The notes under the pieces were generated by a model. It was not told where the DNA came from. It made no database searches and saw only the letters and a program-made list of their open reading frames with translations. Positions 16,821 through 25,923 of a stretch of 64,000 nt of DNA are shown here, piece by piece. A program made the position numbers and the translations under genes. The stretch spans positions 62,328 to 126,327 of the forward strand of contig NZ_DF967548.1 of the NCBI RefSeq assembly GCF_000971475.1. Direction: 5' to 3'. The DNA is from Sulfuricella sp. T08. GTDB taxonomy: Bacteria > Pseudomonadota > Gammaproteobacteria > Burkholderiales > Sulfuricellaceae. The stretch's first letter is position 1. Each line of letters opens with the position of its first letter.

Positions 16821-17729
16821 CTATGCTGCCTCGCTCAAAAGCTTTTCTATCATCCCTTCTGCTTGCCCAAGATAACCTTCACCAAACATATTCAGATGAT
16901 TGAGTATGTGGTACAGGTTGTATAACGTCTTTCGAATCGGGTAGCCGGAATCTAGAGGAAACGCCTCACGGTAGGCCGCATGGAATGCCGCGGGGAAGCC
17001 GCCGAACAGCTCGGTCATCGCCAGGTCCGTTTCCCTGTCGCCATAGTAGACCGCCGGATCGAAAATAACCGGCTCACCGGCAGCGGAGTAAGCATAATTG
17101 CCGCCCCACAGATCCCCGTGCAATAACGACGGCAACGGTGCATAGCCGGTAAAAAATCCAGCCAGCCCCACCAGTAACCTCTCTCCCTTGCGTTGCAGTG
17201 CGCCGCAGTAACCGTTGCTTGCCGCCAGCGCAAGCTGCCGTCCAAGACGCTGCTCACGCCAAAATTCCGGCCAGTTGTCGGCAGGCGTATTGATCTGGGG
17301 GGTGGAACCGATCGTATTGTCGCGCCGCCAGCCGTATTGTGTGGCACTTACCCGATGCATGTCAGCCAGTTGGCGTCCCAGATATTCTGGCCGCCCCTTT
17401 CTGCCAGCACTGAAATCACCAGAATTGAAATCAACGGCCTCGAGCACCAGAAATGCCGAATCCACAGCGACTCCGGCACATACCGGATAGGGCACGCGAA
17501 TAGTACCGCTACCCGCAATTTCGCACAGCCCGTCGGCCTCCGCCTCAAACATGGCCAGACCAGACACGCGGTTAAGCTTGATGAAGAAACGGCGCACACC
17601 GTCCTCGACCAAATACGTCGAATTGATGCATCCGCCCCCGATAGCGCGGAATTTCTGGACGACGAAACCCTTCCCAGTTGCAACCCGGATTGCTTTGCCG
17701 ATTGCCTGCCACCTCGCTTCATTTTCCAT
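16821..17729 (-). CDS. Fructosamine kinase family protein
   Basis: 302 residues. Aminoglycoside-phosphotransferase-like fold: the N-lobe has FRAIGGGCINSTYLVEDG and the lysine in RRFFIKLN; the catalytic loop LLHGDLWGGNYAY carries the HGDLW-x-GN signature specific to fructosamine-3-kinases, and VIFDPAVYYGDRETDLAM is the metal-binding DPA motif. The family phosphorylates protein-bound ketosamines so that they fall off, which repairs glycation. It is transcribed toward yjfB and divergently from the DUF938 methyltransferase, with overlapping upstream regions. Confidence 0.9.
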   Translation of the reverse strand: MENEARWQAIGKAIRVATGKGFVVQKFRAIGGGCINSTYLVEDGVRRFFIKLNRVSGLAMFEAEADGLCEIAGSGTIRVPYPVCAGVAVDSAFLVLEAVDFNSGDFSAGRKGRPEYLGRQLADMHRVSATQYGWRRDNTIGSTPQINTPADNWPEFWREQRLGRQLALAASNGYCGALQRKGERLLVGLAGFFTGYAPLPSLLHGDLWGGNYAYSAAGEPVIFDPAVYYGDRETDLAMTELFGGFPAAFHAAYREAFPLDSGYPIRKTLYNLYHILNHLNMFGEGYLGQAEGMIEKLLSEAA

Positions 17730-17802
17730 GGTTCATTTTACCCACAGAAATTCGCATGTAAAATTCCAACCACTCCTGTCCAACATCTATTACCATAAAA
17801 AC

Positions 17803-18393
17803 ATGAAACCTTACGCCGAGTCCTGCGAGCAAAATCAGGGCCCCATACTCGAAGTCCTGCAGGATATCTTTGCCGACCGGCAACGCGTGCTGGAAATCGC
17901 CAGCGGTACCGGACAGCACGCCGTTTATTTTGGCCGGGCACTGCCTCACCTGACTTGGCAGACCAGCGAGCTGGCGCAGAACCATGCGGGCATCCAGGCA
18001 TGGCTGGATGAATCTCTGCTGCCGAATGTGCTGCCGCCTGTTGCCATCGACGTTAGCGACCCCGAGTGGCCGATCGAAAGCGTGGATGCCGTGTTCAATG
18101 CCAACACCGTGCACATCGTTGCGTGGCAAGAAGTAGAAACGATGTTTGCAGGCATAGCACGCATTCTGGACGAAGGCGGGCTTCTCTGCCTGTATGGGCC
18201 ATTCAACTACGGGGGAAGATTTACATCCGAAAGCAATGCACGATTCGATGCCTGGCTCAAATCACGCGACCCGAACAGCGGTGTCCGGGATTTTGCAACC
18301 CTGAATCGGCTCGCCGAATCACAAGGGCTGCTGCTGCAGAAAGATGTGGCCATGCCTGCCAACAACCGTATCCTGATATGGCAGCGCGCCTAA
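17803..18393 (+). CDS. DUF938 family SAM-dependent methyltransferase
   Basis: 196 residues from the ATG giving MKPYAESCEQNQGPIL; the upstream part of the frame overlaps the divergent kinase and is not expected to be coding. A class I methyltransferase fold is indicated by VLEIASGTGQHAVYFG (SAM-binding loop), then AVFNANTVHIVAW and LCLYGPFNYGG. DUF938 proteins are widespread in proteobacteria with no established substrate. It converges on selO with only four bases between the stops. Confidence 0.88.
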   Translation: MKPYAESCEQNQGPILEVLQDIFADRQRVLEIASGTGQHAVYFGRALPHLTWQTSELAQNHAGIQAWLDESLLPNVLPPVAIDVSDPEWPIESVDAVFNANTVHIVAWQEVETMFAGIARILDEGGLLCLYGPFNYGGRFTSESNARFDAWLKSRDPNSGVRDFATLNRLAESQGLLLQKDVAMPANNRILIWQRA

Positions 18394-18397
18394 GCCG

Positions 18398-19867
18398 TCA
18401 CGACGAACAGCTCACCGAGATATGCTGCGCCCAGTCCGGCGGTGACGCGGCATAATCCGCCATCTCCGGTTGCTCGTCGAAGGGGCGGCCCAGCAACTTC
18501 AGCAAGCGATCCACTTCTGAAAAATCGCGCTCCTTCTCGGCCTTGTCGATCGCGACTTGCGCCAGATAATTGCGCAGGATGTACTTGGGATTGACCCTGT
18601 CCATGCGCACCTTGCGCTCCTCATCCGTGCCCGGCTCATTTTGCAACCGGGCGCGATAAGTTTCGGCCCAGGCATCGAACGCTGGACGGTCGATGAATTG
18701 ATCGCGCACCACGCTGTTCTGCTCGCCCGAAGTGGATTTGAAATTGCCCAGGCTGCGGAACAGATGGGTATAGTCCACCTTGTTTGCGTGCATCAGCCCC
18801 AGTAGCGATTCTATCAGCGGAACATCGTCTTGGCCTGCATGGGTCATGCCCAGTTTCTGGCCCATCAAGTCCACGTAGTGCTCGGCATAAGTCGGGCCAT
18901 AGTGACCTAGCACCGCTCTGGCTTCCTCCACCGGAATAATCGGCGTCAAGGCCTGCGCCAGACAGGTCAGATTCCACAGACCGATTTGCGGCTGCCGGTC
19001 AAATGCGTAGCGACCGCCATGGTCGGAATGGTTGCAGACGTAGCCCGGATTATAGGCATCCATGAAACCGAATGGGCCATAGTCGAAAGTCAAACCGAGG
19101 ATGGACATGTTGTCCGTATTCATCACCCCATGCGAGAAGCCGACCGCCTGCCATTTGGCCATCAGCCGTGCGGTGCGGGTAACCACTTCGTTCAGAAAGC
19201 GTGGATATTTGTCAGACGCATCGGCCAGCTCGGGAAAATGCTTGGCGATCACATAATCGGCAAGCCGGGCAATCGGTTCAGGCTGATCCCGATAGAAAAA
19301 CACCTCGAACGAACCGAATCGTACGTGGGAAGGCGCGATACGAGTCACCACCGCGGCACTTTCAACGGTCTCGCGCCAAATCTCTTCGTCGCTGCCGACG
19401 ATGCACAAGGCGCGAGTGGTTGGAATACCCAGGCCATGCATGGCCTCAGAACACAAGTATTCACGGATGCTGGAACGCAACACGGAACGGCCATCGCCAC
19501 TGCGCGAAAACGGCGTGGCCCCTGCCCCCTTCAGCTGAAGATCCCAGTGCTCCCCGGCGCGATTCTTTACTTCACCCAGCAAGATCGCCCTGCCATCGCC
19601 CAGCTGCGGCACGAAATGGCCAAACTGGTGGCCTGCATAGAGCATCGCCAGCGGGTCGCTGCCGGGCAGCAAACGGTTGCCGATGAAATACTCGGCAAAG
19701 TCGGCGCGCATCGCTTCGTCCGGATCCAGATCGATCAATTCTGCCGCATTCGCGTTGAAGCTGACCAGGTAAGGCTCGGGCAGAGGCGTGGGGTGCAAGC
19801 GACTGTGAAAAGTCTCCGGCAGATGAGCAAAGGTATTCTGAAAATTCAGCTGATCGAGTTTCTTCAT
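18398..19867 (-). CDS. selO: SelO (YdiU) protein adenylyltransferase
   Basis: 489 residues from the ATG giving MKKLDQLNFQ; a longer TTG-started frame is possible. SelO is a pseudokinase that binds ATP upside-down and transfers AMP to Ser/Thr/Tyr of target proteins, with a role in redox stress. Visible signatures include LYAGHQFGHFVPQLGDGRAI, the conserved GDGRSVLRSSIREYL, and GFSHGVMNTDNMSILGLTFD with the catalytic-loop N and the metal-binding D. The C-terminus DWAQHISVSCSS keeps the cysteine near the end that is a selenocysteine in animal SelO. Confidence 0.94.
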   Translation of the reverse strand: MKKLDQLNFQNTFAHLPETFHSRLHPTPLPEPYLVSFNANAAELIDLDPDEAMRADFAEYFIGNRLLPGSDPLAMLYAGHQFGHFVPQLGDGRAILLGEVKNRAGEHWDLQLKGAGATPFSRSGDGRSVLRSSIREYLCSEAMHGLGIPTTRALCIVGSDEEIWRETVESAAVVTRIAPSHVRFGSFEVFFYRDQPEPIARLADYVIAKHFPELADASDKYPRFLNEVVTRTARLMAKWQAVGFSHGVMNTDNMSILGLTFDYGPFGFMDAYNPGYVCNHSDHGGRYAFDRQPQIGLWNLTCLAQALTPIIPVEEARAVLGHYGPTYAEHYVDLMGQKLGMTHAGQDDVPLIESLLGLMHANKVDYTHLFRSLGNFKSTSGEQNSVVRDQFIDRPAFDAWAETYRARLQNEPGTDEERKVRMDRVNPKYILRNYLAQVAIDKAEKERDFSEVDRLLKLLGRPFDEQPEMADYAASPPDWAQHISVSCSS

Positions 19868-19952
19868 GGAGCGATTCAATCCCGAGTGTATTACTGGGAG
19901 AATCGGGCCGACTCGGCTAGAATCAAGAGGATCTCATAAAAGGACTGGTAAA

Positions 19953-21092
19953 TTGCCCCCCTCCCCTGATCTCAAGATTATCGAAACCATCGCGGACATC
20001 CCCGAGGCGCAGTGGAACGCACTGGCAGGAAACAATCCGTTTCTGTCACACGCCTTTCTGCGCGCACTCCAGGAAAGCGGATGCGCCACGCCGCGCACCG
20101 GCTGGCAGGCACAGTTCCTCACCCTCTGGCAGGGCAACACCCTCGCTGGAGCCATGCCGCTGTATCTCAAAAATCACTCCTACGGCGAATTCGTTTTCGA
20201 TTGGGCTTGGGCGGAGGCTTACCAGAAACGGGGGCTGAACTATTACCCCAAACTGCTGTGTGCCATCCCCTTCACCCCGGTAGCGGGGCTGCGGCTGCTG
20301 GCCGCATCGTCCGAGATCCGGGCAGAGCTGATACGCTCAGCCCTGCAACTAGCAAAAAGCTCAGGCGTCTCTTCCCTGCATTGCTTATTTCCCTACGAAG
20401 ACCAGGCGCTGGAGATGCAGCAGCAAGGCATGATGTTGCGCCAGGGCGTGCAATTTCACTGGCGGAATCCCGGTTACACCGATTTCGATTCCTTCCTATC
20501 CGGCATGAGCCACGACAAGCGCAAAAAAATCAAACAGGAAAGACGCAAGGTAAAGGATGCCGGCATCAGCTTCGAACACATCCGAGGAAAAGAGATTACA
20601 ACAGAACAATGGACGTTCTTTTTTAGTTGTTTTACTCACACTTTCCGGCAATACAACTCGCCGCAACCTTTGAATCTGGATTTTTTCCGGCGCATCGGCG
20701 CGTCCATGCCCGAAAACATTCTGCTCATCATCGCCTCACGCAATGGCGAACCGATTGCCAGCGCACTCAATTTCTTCAACAACGACGCCCTGTATGGACG
20801 CTCCTGGGGAGCGCTTGAATACCACCCCGGCCTGCACTTCGAAACCTGCTACTACCAGGCGATAGAATTTTGCATCGAACGGAAAATCGCCCTATTCGAA
20901 GGTGGCGCTCAAGGCGAGCACAAGATCGCACGGGGATTTTTGCCCGAGGCAACCTGGTCAGCACACTGGCTAGCTCACCCCGAATTCTCGCGTGCCGTGG
21001 AAGATTTTCTGCAGCGCGAAGCAAAAGGCATGAGCCAGTATGTTGATGAATTGAACGACAGCAATCCTTTCAAGCAAAAACCCAGTGAATGA
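19953..21092 (+). CDS. COG3146 (DUF482) GNAT-fold acyltransferase-like protein
   Basis: 379 residues. The start is placed at the TTG preceded by AAAGGA at eight bases, giving PPSPDLKIIETIADIP; upstream codons of the frame overlap selO. Features are NPFLSHAFLRALQESGCA, FDWAWAEAYQKRGLNYYPKL, the basic segment HDKRKKIKQERRKVKD and LFEGGAQGEHKIARGFLP, all typical of this FemAB-like/peptidogalycan-associated family. The biochemical function is not established. It is divergent from selO. Confidence 0.85.
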   Translation: MPPSPDLKIIETIADIPEAQWNALAGNNPFLSHAFLRALQESGCATPRTGWQAQFLTLWQGNTLAGAMPLYLKNHSYGEFVFDWAWAEAYQKRGLNYYPKLLCAIPFTPVAGLRLLAASSEIRAELIRSALQLAKSSGVSSLHCLFPYEDQALEMQQQGMMLRQGVQFHWRNPGYTDFDSFLSGMSHDKRKKIKQERRKVKDAGISFEHIRGKEITTEQWTFFFSCFTHTFRQYNSPQPLNLDFFRRIGASMPENILLIIASRNGEPIASALNFFNNDALYGRSWGALEYHPGLHFETCYYQAIEFCIERKIALFEGGAQGEHKIARGFLPEATWSAHWLAHPEFSRAVEDFLQREAKGMSQYVDELNDSNPFKQKPSE

Positions 21093-21125
21093 TGCTTTCA
21101 CCAGCATTGCCATCAGATTGGATCC

Positions 21126-21236
21126 GTTTTCGTCAAGTTCAAAAAAACAAATAGCCTAGGGGTGTTATCACTAAGCTATTATTTTACATTATTAAAAAGC
21201 ACGGACCGAACCGTGGAACGAAGGATTATGAATCAG
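21126..21236 (-). repeat. Decayed direct copy of the tRNA(CAU) 3' half plus terminator
   Basis: This block aligns with 27404-27512 in the same orientation. Shared segments include GTTTTCGTCA, AAAACAAA, GCCTAGGGG, CTAAGCTATT, GAACCG and AAGGATTATGA (the last spans the anticodon of the intact copy). On the reverse strand it gives tRNA anticodon and T-arm remnants and then a hairpin with a 10-bp stem followed by a T-rich run. The acceptor stem and CCA end have decayed, so it is not a working tRNA. The rest of the 297-bp gap up to 21389 holds nothing I recognise; a 68-codon open frame here (21162-21368) runs across the relic and is not credible. Confidence 0.7.
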
Positions 21237-21389
21237 TTCATCGCGCGGGGCGTGCAAAACTCGACCCGTTTCTGGCCCAGCGCCAAAGTGACAGTCATGC
21301 GCATCCAGCGGCGGGGCATCCGGGTCGCTGACCAGGTAGGTTCAACATCGCGCAGCCAGTGCCGGTGATTTACCTCGGCGAACACACCC

Positions 21390-23660
21390 TCAGATCATCG
21401 CGGTTCGGGCTACGCCTCCACTAGACCGTCCAGGCGACATCCTGGGATGCCAGGACGCCACCCAACCGGGTAGTTCCACCGCCGACATCGGGCGGGCGAT
21501 ACCGTAGCCCTGCGCCAGTTCGCAGCCCAGCGATATCAGCAGTTCTCCGTGGGGCCCCGTTTCCACGCCTTCGGCGATCACCTCCAACCCGAAGGCCGTG
21601 GCCAACCCTATCAAGACCTCGACCATGGCAAGGTCATCCGGATCGTCGAGCATGCCGCGCACGAAGCTCTGGTCGATCTTGAGCAGTTTGGCCGGCAGGA
21701 ACTTGAGATTGGTGAGCGGGGAATGGCCAGTGCCGAAGTCGTCCAGCGCGAAGCGCACGCCGAGTGCGCGGCAGGCGTGCATGACTTCGGACACCTGCGC
21801 CATGTCCTCCAGCGCGCTGCTTTCCCGGATTTCCAATTCCAGACGACTGGGCTGAACATCGGGATGCGCGGCGAGCAGCGCGGCGAGGCGCGGCACGAAG
21901 TTGCCCTGCTGTAACTGCATGGTTCCGACGTTCACACTGACCGGGATGTCCAGCCCTGCGGCACGCCATTCGGTCATCTGGGTCAGCGCCGTTTCGATCA
22001 CCCATTCACCCAGTTCCACGCTGATTGGGAGGTTCTCAATGATGGGCAGGAAGACGGCGGGCTGAAGCAGACCGCGCTCCGGGTGCCTCCAGCGGATCAA
22101 GGCTTCGGCGCCGATTACCTCGCCGGTCTTCATGTTTACCTTGGGCTGGTAATGCAGCACGAATTCTTGCCGGTCAAGGGCGTGGCGGATGCGCTCCAGG
22201 CCCTCGCGCAGAGTCTTCACCGCCGCGTCCTGATTCACATCGAACATCTGATAGCGGTTCTTGCCCGCCTGCTTGGCGACATACATGGCCTGGTCGGCAT
22301 GGCGCAGCAACAGGTCAGCATCGGCCTCATCCTGCGGGTAGAGCGTCACGCCGATGCTGGCGGATACTTGCAGCACAGCATCGCCCACCGTCGCCGGATC
22401 GGCGGTGGCCTGCAACAGGCGAGCGAGCACCGGCTCACAGTCCTTCTGCTGTTCCAGATCGACCAGTACGGCGATGAACTCATCGCCGCCGATGCGGGAC
22501 AGCGTATCGCCCTCGCGCAGCGCCTCCTTCATGCGTTGCGAGATGGCGATCAGCAACTCGTCACCGACATTATGTCCATAGGTGTCGTTCACCGCCTTGA
22601 AGCCGTCCAGATCGATATAGGCCACGGCCAGCGACTGGCCTCGCCGCTGGCTCTGGACGATGGCGTGCTGCAGGCGGTCGGCGAGCAGCACACGGTTGGG
22701 CAGGCCGGTCAATGAATCGTAGTGGGCGATGTGTTCGAGCTGCCGCTGTTGTTCCTTCATCGGCGTGATGTCGCTGAACAAGGCAACATAGTGCTGCGTC
22801 TTCCCGGTGGCATCGCGCACGGCGCTGATGGTGAGTAGTTCCGCGTACACCTCGCCGTCCTTGTGCCGGTTCCAGATTTCGCCGTGCCAGTGGCACTGTT
22901 CGGTGAGGGCATGCCACATCGCCGCGTAGAATTCCGGTCCTTGCCGGTCGGATTTGAGCATGCGCGGGTTCTGGCCCAAGGCTTCTTCGCGGCTGTAGCC
23001 GGTGATGCGGGGGAAGGTGTCATTGACATCGAGGATGCTGCCGTCGGCATCGGTGATCATGATGCCCTCGTTGGCGTGGGTGAACACGCTGGCGGCGAGC
23101 TTCAGCTTATCCTCCGCCTGCTTGCGCTCGGTGATATCCATCACCACGCAGCGACATTCCTGTCCATCGGCGGCGAGCGTGGCTTCGATCTGCACGTTCC
23201 GCGGCGGTCGGCCTTTTTCCGCCAGTGCCACTTCGCAGGTTTGCTTGGTACCGGTAGCAGAGACCTGCTGGAGAAAGGCGTTGAAAACGGGCCGATCTGC
23301 CATTGCCACGAACAACTCGAATCGGTCGCCGGCCAACTGGGCGCGCTCCCTGTTCAGTAGGCGCGCAGCGGCGAGATTCACCTGGATAATCGCTCCATTG
23401 CGTTCCAGACTGACGAAGCCCATCGGGGCAAAGTCGTAGAAGTCGGAGTAGCGCGCCAACCCCGCCCCCACCTCTGCCCGTGAGTTTCTCAGTTCCTCGT
23501 TCTGCATCTCCAGTTCAACCTGATGGATCTGCAGTTCGCCGAGGAGACGCTGCACTTCATGCGCTGATTGCAGAGCATAGTCGGGTGGCGCCTTGCTCTG
23601 CAGGTGCTCTTCCGCGCGGCGGCGCAGTTCGGCTGCATCGGGTGGTGTGTCAGGTTTCAC
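21390..23660 (-). CDS. PAS-PAS-GGDEF-EAL cyclic-di-GMP signalling protein
   Basis: 756 residues from a GTG start. The N-terminal helical segment (about 1-65) is followed by two PAS domains (about 65-185 and 185-305, the second ending in FSDITPMKEQQRQLEHIAHYD), a GGDEF domain (SRIGGDEFIAVL intact) and an EAL domain (GAEALIRWRHPERG, SVNVGTMQL, ELEIRES, DDFGTGHS, KIDQSFV, IAEGVET). All main catalytic residues of both domains appear present, so it could make or degrade cyclic-di-GMP; the net activity cannot be read. No signal peptide or membrane helix is visible, so it is probably cytoplasmic. Confidence 0.93.
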   Translation of the reverse strand: MKPDTPPDAAELRRRAEEHLQSKAPPDYALQSAHEVQRLLGELQIHQVELEMQNEELRNSRAEVGAGLARYSDFYDFAPMGFVSLERNGAIIQVNLAAARLLNRERAQLAGDRFELFVAMADRPVFNAFLQQVSATGTKQTCEVALAEKGRPPRNVQIEATLAADGQECRCVVMDITERKQAEDKLKLAASVFTHANEGIMITDADGSILDVNDTFPRITGYSREEALGQNPRMLKSDRQGPEFYAAMWHALTEQCHWHGEIWNRHKDGEVYAELLTISAVRDATGKTQHYVALFSDITPMKEQQRQLEHIAHYDSLTGLPNRVLLADRLQHAIVQSQRRGQSLAVAYIDLDGFKAVNDTYGHNVGDELLIAISQRMKEALREGDTLSRIGGDEFIAVLVDLEQQKDCEPVLARLLQATADPATVGDAVLQVSASIGVTLYPQDEADADLLLRHADQAMYVAKQAGKNRYQMFDVNQDAAVKTLREGLERIRHALDRQEFVLHYQPKVNMKTGEVIGAEALIRWRHPERGLLQPAVFLPIIENLPISVELGEWVIETALTQMTEWRAAGLDIPVSVNVGTMQLQQGNFVPRLAALLAAHPDVQPSRLELEIRESSALEDMAQVSEVMHACRALGVRFALDDFGTGHSPLTNLKFLPAKLLKIDQSFVRGMLDDPDDLAMVEVLIGLATAFGLEVIAEGVETGPHGELLISLGCELAQGYGIARPMSAVELPGWVASWHPRMSPGRSSGGVARTAMI

Positions 23661-24161
23661 ATTTTCCCCACCGCACGCCCTCCACTGGCAAAAATCGGGG
23701 TCCAGCGCCGCTTAGCAGGCACTTTCCACATTCAATGGTTAATTGTAGGCAATTTTGAGAGATCAGTTTTTTCAAATATTGTCCCGCTTGCCGCCCCGAT
23801 TGAATTTTTCAACGGAAAGGGTCAGGAACCACCTTTCGCTAATGCCTGCTTGGCGCCAATACGACCTTTCAGGATGGATACTCATCGCAGGGGTTTTCAT
23901 CAGAATTTGCTGAACCGATCCAGTCGCCGTTCGTCGCAAAAGTGCCACGAACAGTCATTAGGAGTCTGATGGAATTGGACTGTTGATTGTCAGCTTCCAC
24001 CTCATTGGCCGCCATCAACGGTTAAGCGTAGGCCATCAATTCCTTACGAGATATATTGGAGGTGGCACTGATATGATCTGGTCCATTTCCCAAGACGAGG
24101 TCACCAAGAGTAACTTATTTTACGAGTGTTGGAATAAAAACAGGCTTGTTCCCGTTTATGC
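23661..24161. other. Intergenic region, 501 bp, no recognisable gene
   Basis: The region lies between the divergent GGDEF-EAL gene and the lipoprotein gene. It should contain the promoters of both, including any ECF-type promoter of the downstream operon. I found no clear sigma-70 pair, terminator or conserved protein fragment. Open frames here lack family features and plausible starts. Confidence 0.5.
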
Positions 24162-24581
24162 ATGTGTAGGACCCAAATACCAACGGAGATCATCATAAAA
24201 ATACATAATTTAGCGCTCGCCCTGATTTTATCCGCCACTCTCGCGGCTTGCACCGCTTATGAAATCCGACCTGCCGCACCTGCCATGGTGTCCAATGGCA
24301 TACTCATCGGCAACAACAGCATGACGCTTTACACCTTCGACAAGGATGTCGCCGACAGCGGCAAGAGCGTTTGCAATGGCCCGTGCGCCACCAACTGGCC
24401 GCCGCTGTACGCTATGGATGGCATTAGCGCCAGCGGCGATTACAGCATCATCACTCGCGATGACGGCAAGAAACAGTGGGCGCTGAAGGGCAAGCCACTA
24501 TATTACTGGGCCAAGGACCAGAAGCCGGGCGACAAGACCGGTGATGGCTTTAACAACGTCTGGCACGTCGCCAAGCCCTAG
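24162..24581 (+). CDS. Predicted lipoprotein of the COG4315 type
   Basis: Up to 139 residues. The lipobox LAAC (in LSATLAACTAYE) predicts lipidation and export. The mature part has the family pattern LYTFDKDVADSGKSVCNGPC with TNWPPL, then WALKGKPLYYWAKDQKPGD, a repeated Y-x-[FWY]-x-x-D domain. The start is odd: the natural start of the signal peptide (KIHNLALALIL) follows an ATA at 24195 that sits six to eight bases after GGAG, while the nearest ATG, at 24162, has no ribosome-binding site. It lies eight bases before the ECF sigma gene and is probably in the same operon. The function is unknown. Confidence 0.8.
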   Translation: MCRTQIPTEIIIKIHNLALALILSATLAACTAYEIRPAAPAMVSNGILIGNNSMTLYTFDKDVADSGKSVCNGPCATNWPPLYAMDGISASGDYSIITRDDGKKQWALKGKPLYYWAKDQKPGDKTGDGFNNVWHVAKP

Positions 24582-24589
24582 GTCGCAGA

Positions 24590-25090
24590 GTGGAAAGCAG
24601 CGCGATCCTGGCCGAGATTCCCCGCCTGCGCCGTTATGCGCGGGTGATGCTCGGTGATCGCGCGGCCGCCGACGATCTGGTGCAGGACACTCTCGAACGG
24701 GCCTGGTCCCGGCTCTCCCAGTGGCGAGCCGGTAGCGACATGCGCGCCTGGCTGTTCGGTATTATGCACAACCTTCGGGTCGACCAATTGCGCCGCCCAA
24801 CGCTGCCCACGCATTCCATCGACGAGGATGATTTCGAGATGCCGACGCGTCCCACCCAGGCCGACAAGCTGGAAGTGAGGGATATCGAATCCGCCCTGAG
24901 CGGGCTCCCGGACGAACAGCGCGAAGTTCTGCTGCTGATCGCGCTGGAAGAAATGACCTATGCAGAAATCGCCGCGACGCTTGGCATCCCTGTCGGTACT
25001 GTCATGTCCCGCTTGTCACGCGGGCGCGAAAGGCTACGCATGGTAATGGATGGCTGGCATCCGACAGTCAAGCTGAGAGTTGTGCGATGA
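24590..25090 (+). CDS. ECF-type RNA polymerase sigma factor
   Basis: 166 residues from a GTG start. Region 2 is ILAEIPRLRRYARVMLGD with the core-binding DDLVQDTLERAW and the -10 recognition segment MRAWLFGIMHNLRVDQLRR. Region 4 is LPDEQREVLLLIALEEMTYAEIAATLGIPVGTVMSRLSRGRERL, of which the helix-turn-helix is IAATLGIPVGTVMSRLSRG. The next gene overlaps it (ATGA) and encodes its likely anti-sigma factor. It probably drives this operon in response to an envelope or oxidative signal (inferred from the neighbours). Confidence 0.93.
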   Translation: MESSAILAEIPRLRRYARVMLGDRAAADDLVQDTLERAWSRLSQWRAGSDMRAWLFGIMHNLRVDQLRRPTLPTHSIDEDDFEMPTRPTQADKLEVRDIESALSGLPDEQREVLLLIALEEMTYAEIAATLGIPVGTVMSRLSRGRERLRMVMDGWHPTVKLRVVR

Positions 25091-25893
25091 GTAAACCTCC
25101 CATTACCGAAGCCGACCTGCAAGCTTACGTCGATGCCGCCCTGCCCGAAGCGCGCTACGGAGAGGTAGAGGACTACTTGGCCGCTCACCCGGAAGAAGCC
25201 GAGCGTGTGCATGCCTATCAGGCCCAGAAGCAGGCTCTCAGGGCCTTATTCAACCCGATACTCGACGAGCCGTTGCCGGAAAATCTACGCGCGCTGGCAT
25301 CTCCACCTCCCATAGCCGGGGTCGACCGTCCCCCAAGGCCATTTTTGGCCCGCTGGTCGCTGGAGCGCATTGCCGCCGGTGTCGTCATTGCTGTGTTCAG
25401 CAGCGTTGCCGGCTGGATGGCGCACGGCCAGTACCAACCGGCGGAGAGCATGGCCAGAGCGCCGCTTCTCCCCCGGCAGGCTGCGGTGGCCCACGTGGTG
25501 TTCAGTCCCGATGTGCGCCGTCCGGTCGAAATCAGCGCCGAGCATGAAGACCAGCTCGTCGCCTGGCTTTCCAAACGTCTCGGCACACCAGTGCACCCTC
25601 CTAAATTGGGAGCGCTCGGTTATGAACTGATCGGCGGCCGCCTGCTGCCAGGCAACAGCGGCCCCGTCGCCCAGTTCATGTACCACGACGCCACGGGTCA
25701 GCGGCTGACCCTCTACGTCTCCACCGAAAACACCGCCAACCACGACACCGCTTTCCGCTTCGCGCAGGAAGGCCCGGTCAATGTCTTCTACTGGATCGAT
25801 GGCAAGTTCGGCTACGCCCTCTCGGCCGGGATAGACAAAGGCGAACTGGCCCGCGTCGCATCGGCGGTTTACGACCAGATCGAACACAAATAA
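25087..25893 (+). CDS. Membrane-bound anti-sigma factor
   Basis: 268 residues. The N-terminal cytoplasmic part (ITEADLQAYVDAALPE, VEDYLAAHPEEAERVHAY) is the zinc-less anti-sigma domain common to COG5662-type proteins. A single membrane helix (RIAAGVVIAVFSSVAGWMA, about 98-116) is followed by a periplasmic domain of about 150 residues (VEISAEHEDQLVAWLSKRLG). No HxxxCxxC zinc motif is seen. Its start overlaps the sigma-factor stop, so production of the two is coupled. The periplasmic domain may sense the inducing signal. Confidence 0.88.
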   Translation: MSKPPITEADLQAYVDAALPEARYGEVEDYLAAHPEEAERVHAYQAQKQALRALFNPILDEPLPENLRALASPPPIAGVDRPPRPFLARWSLERIAAGVVIAVFSSVAGWMAHGQYQPAESMARAPLLPRQAAVAHVVFSPDVRRPVEISAEHEDQLVAWLSKRLGTPVHPPKLGALGYELIGGRLLPGNSGPVAQFMYHDATGQRLTLYVSTENTANHDTAFRFAQEGPVNVFYWIDGKFGYALSAGIDKGELARVASAVYDQIEHK

Positions 25894-25923
25894 CACCCTC
25901 AACCCAAACAAAAAGGAATCAAA

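Noticed and set aside
18391-18400. Four-base gap between convergent DUF938 and selO stops as an unusual arrangement
   Set aside because: Tight convergent ends are common in compact bacterial chromosomes; no structure is visible there.
21162-21368. 68-codon forward open frame
   Set aside because: It runs across the decayed terminator/tRNA fragment, has no ribosome-binding site and no recognisable protein pattern.
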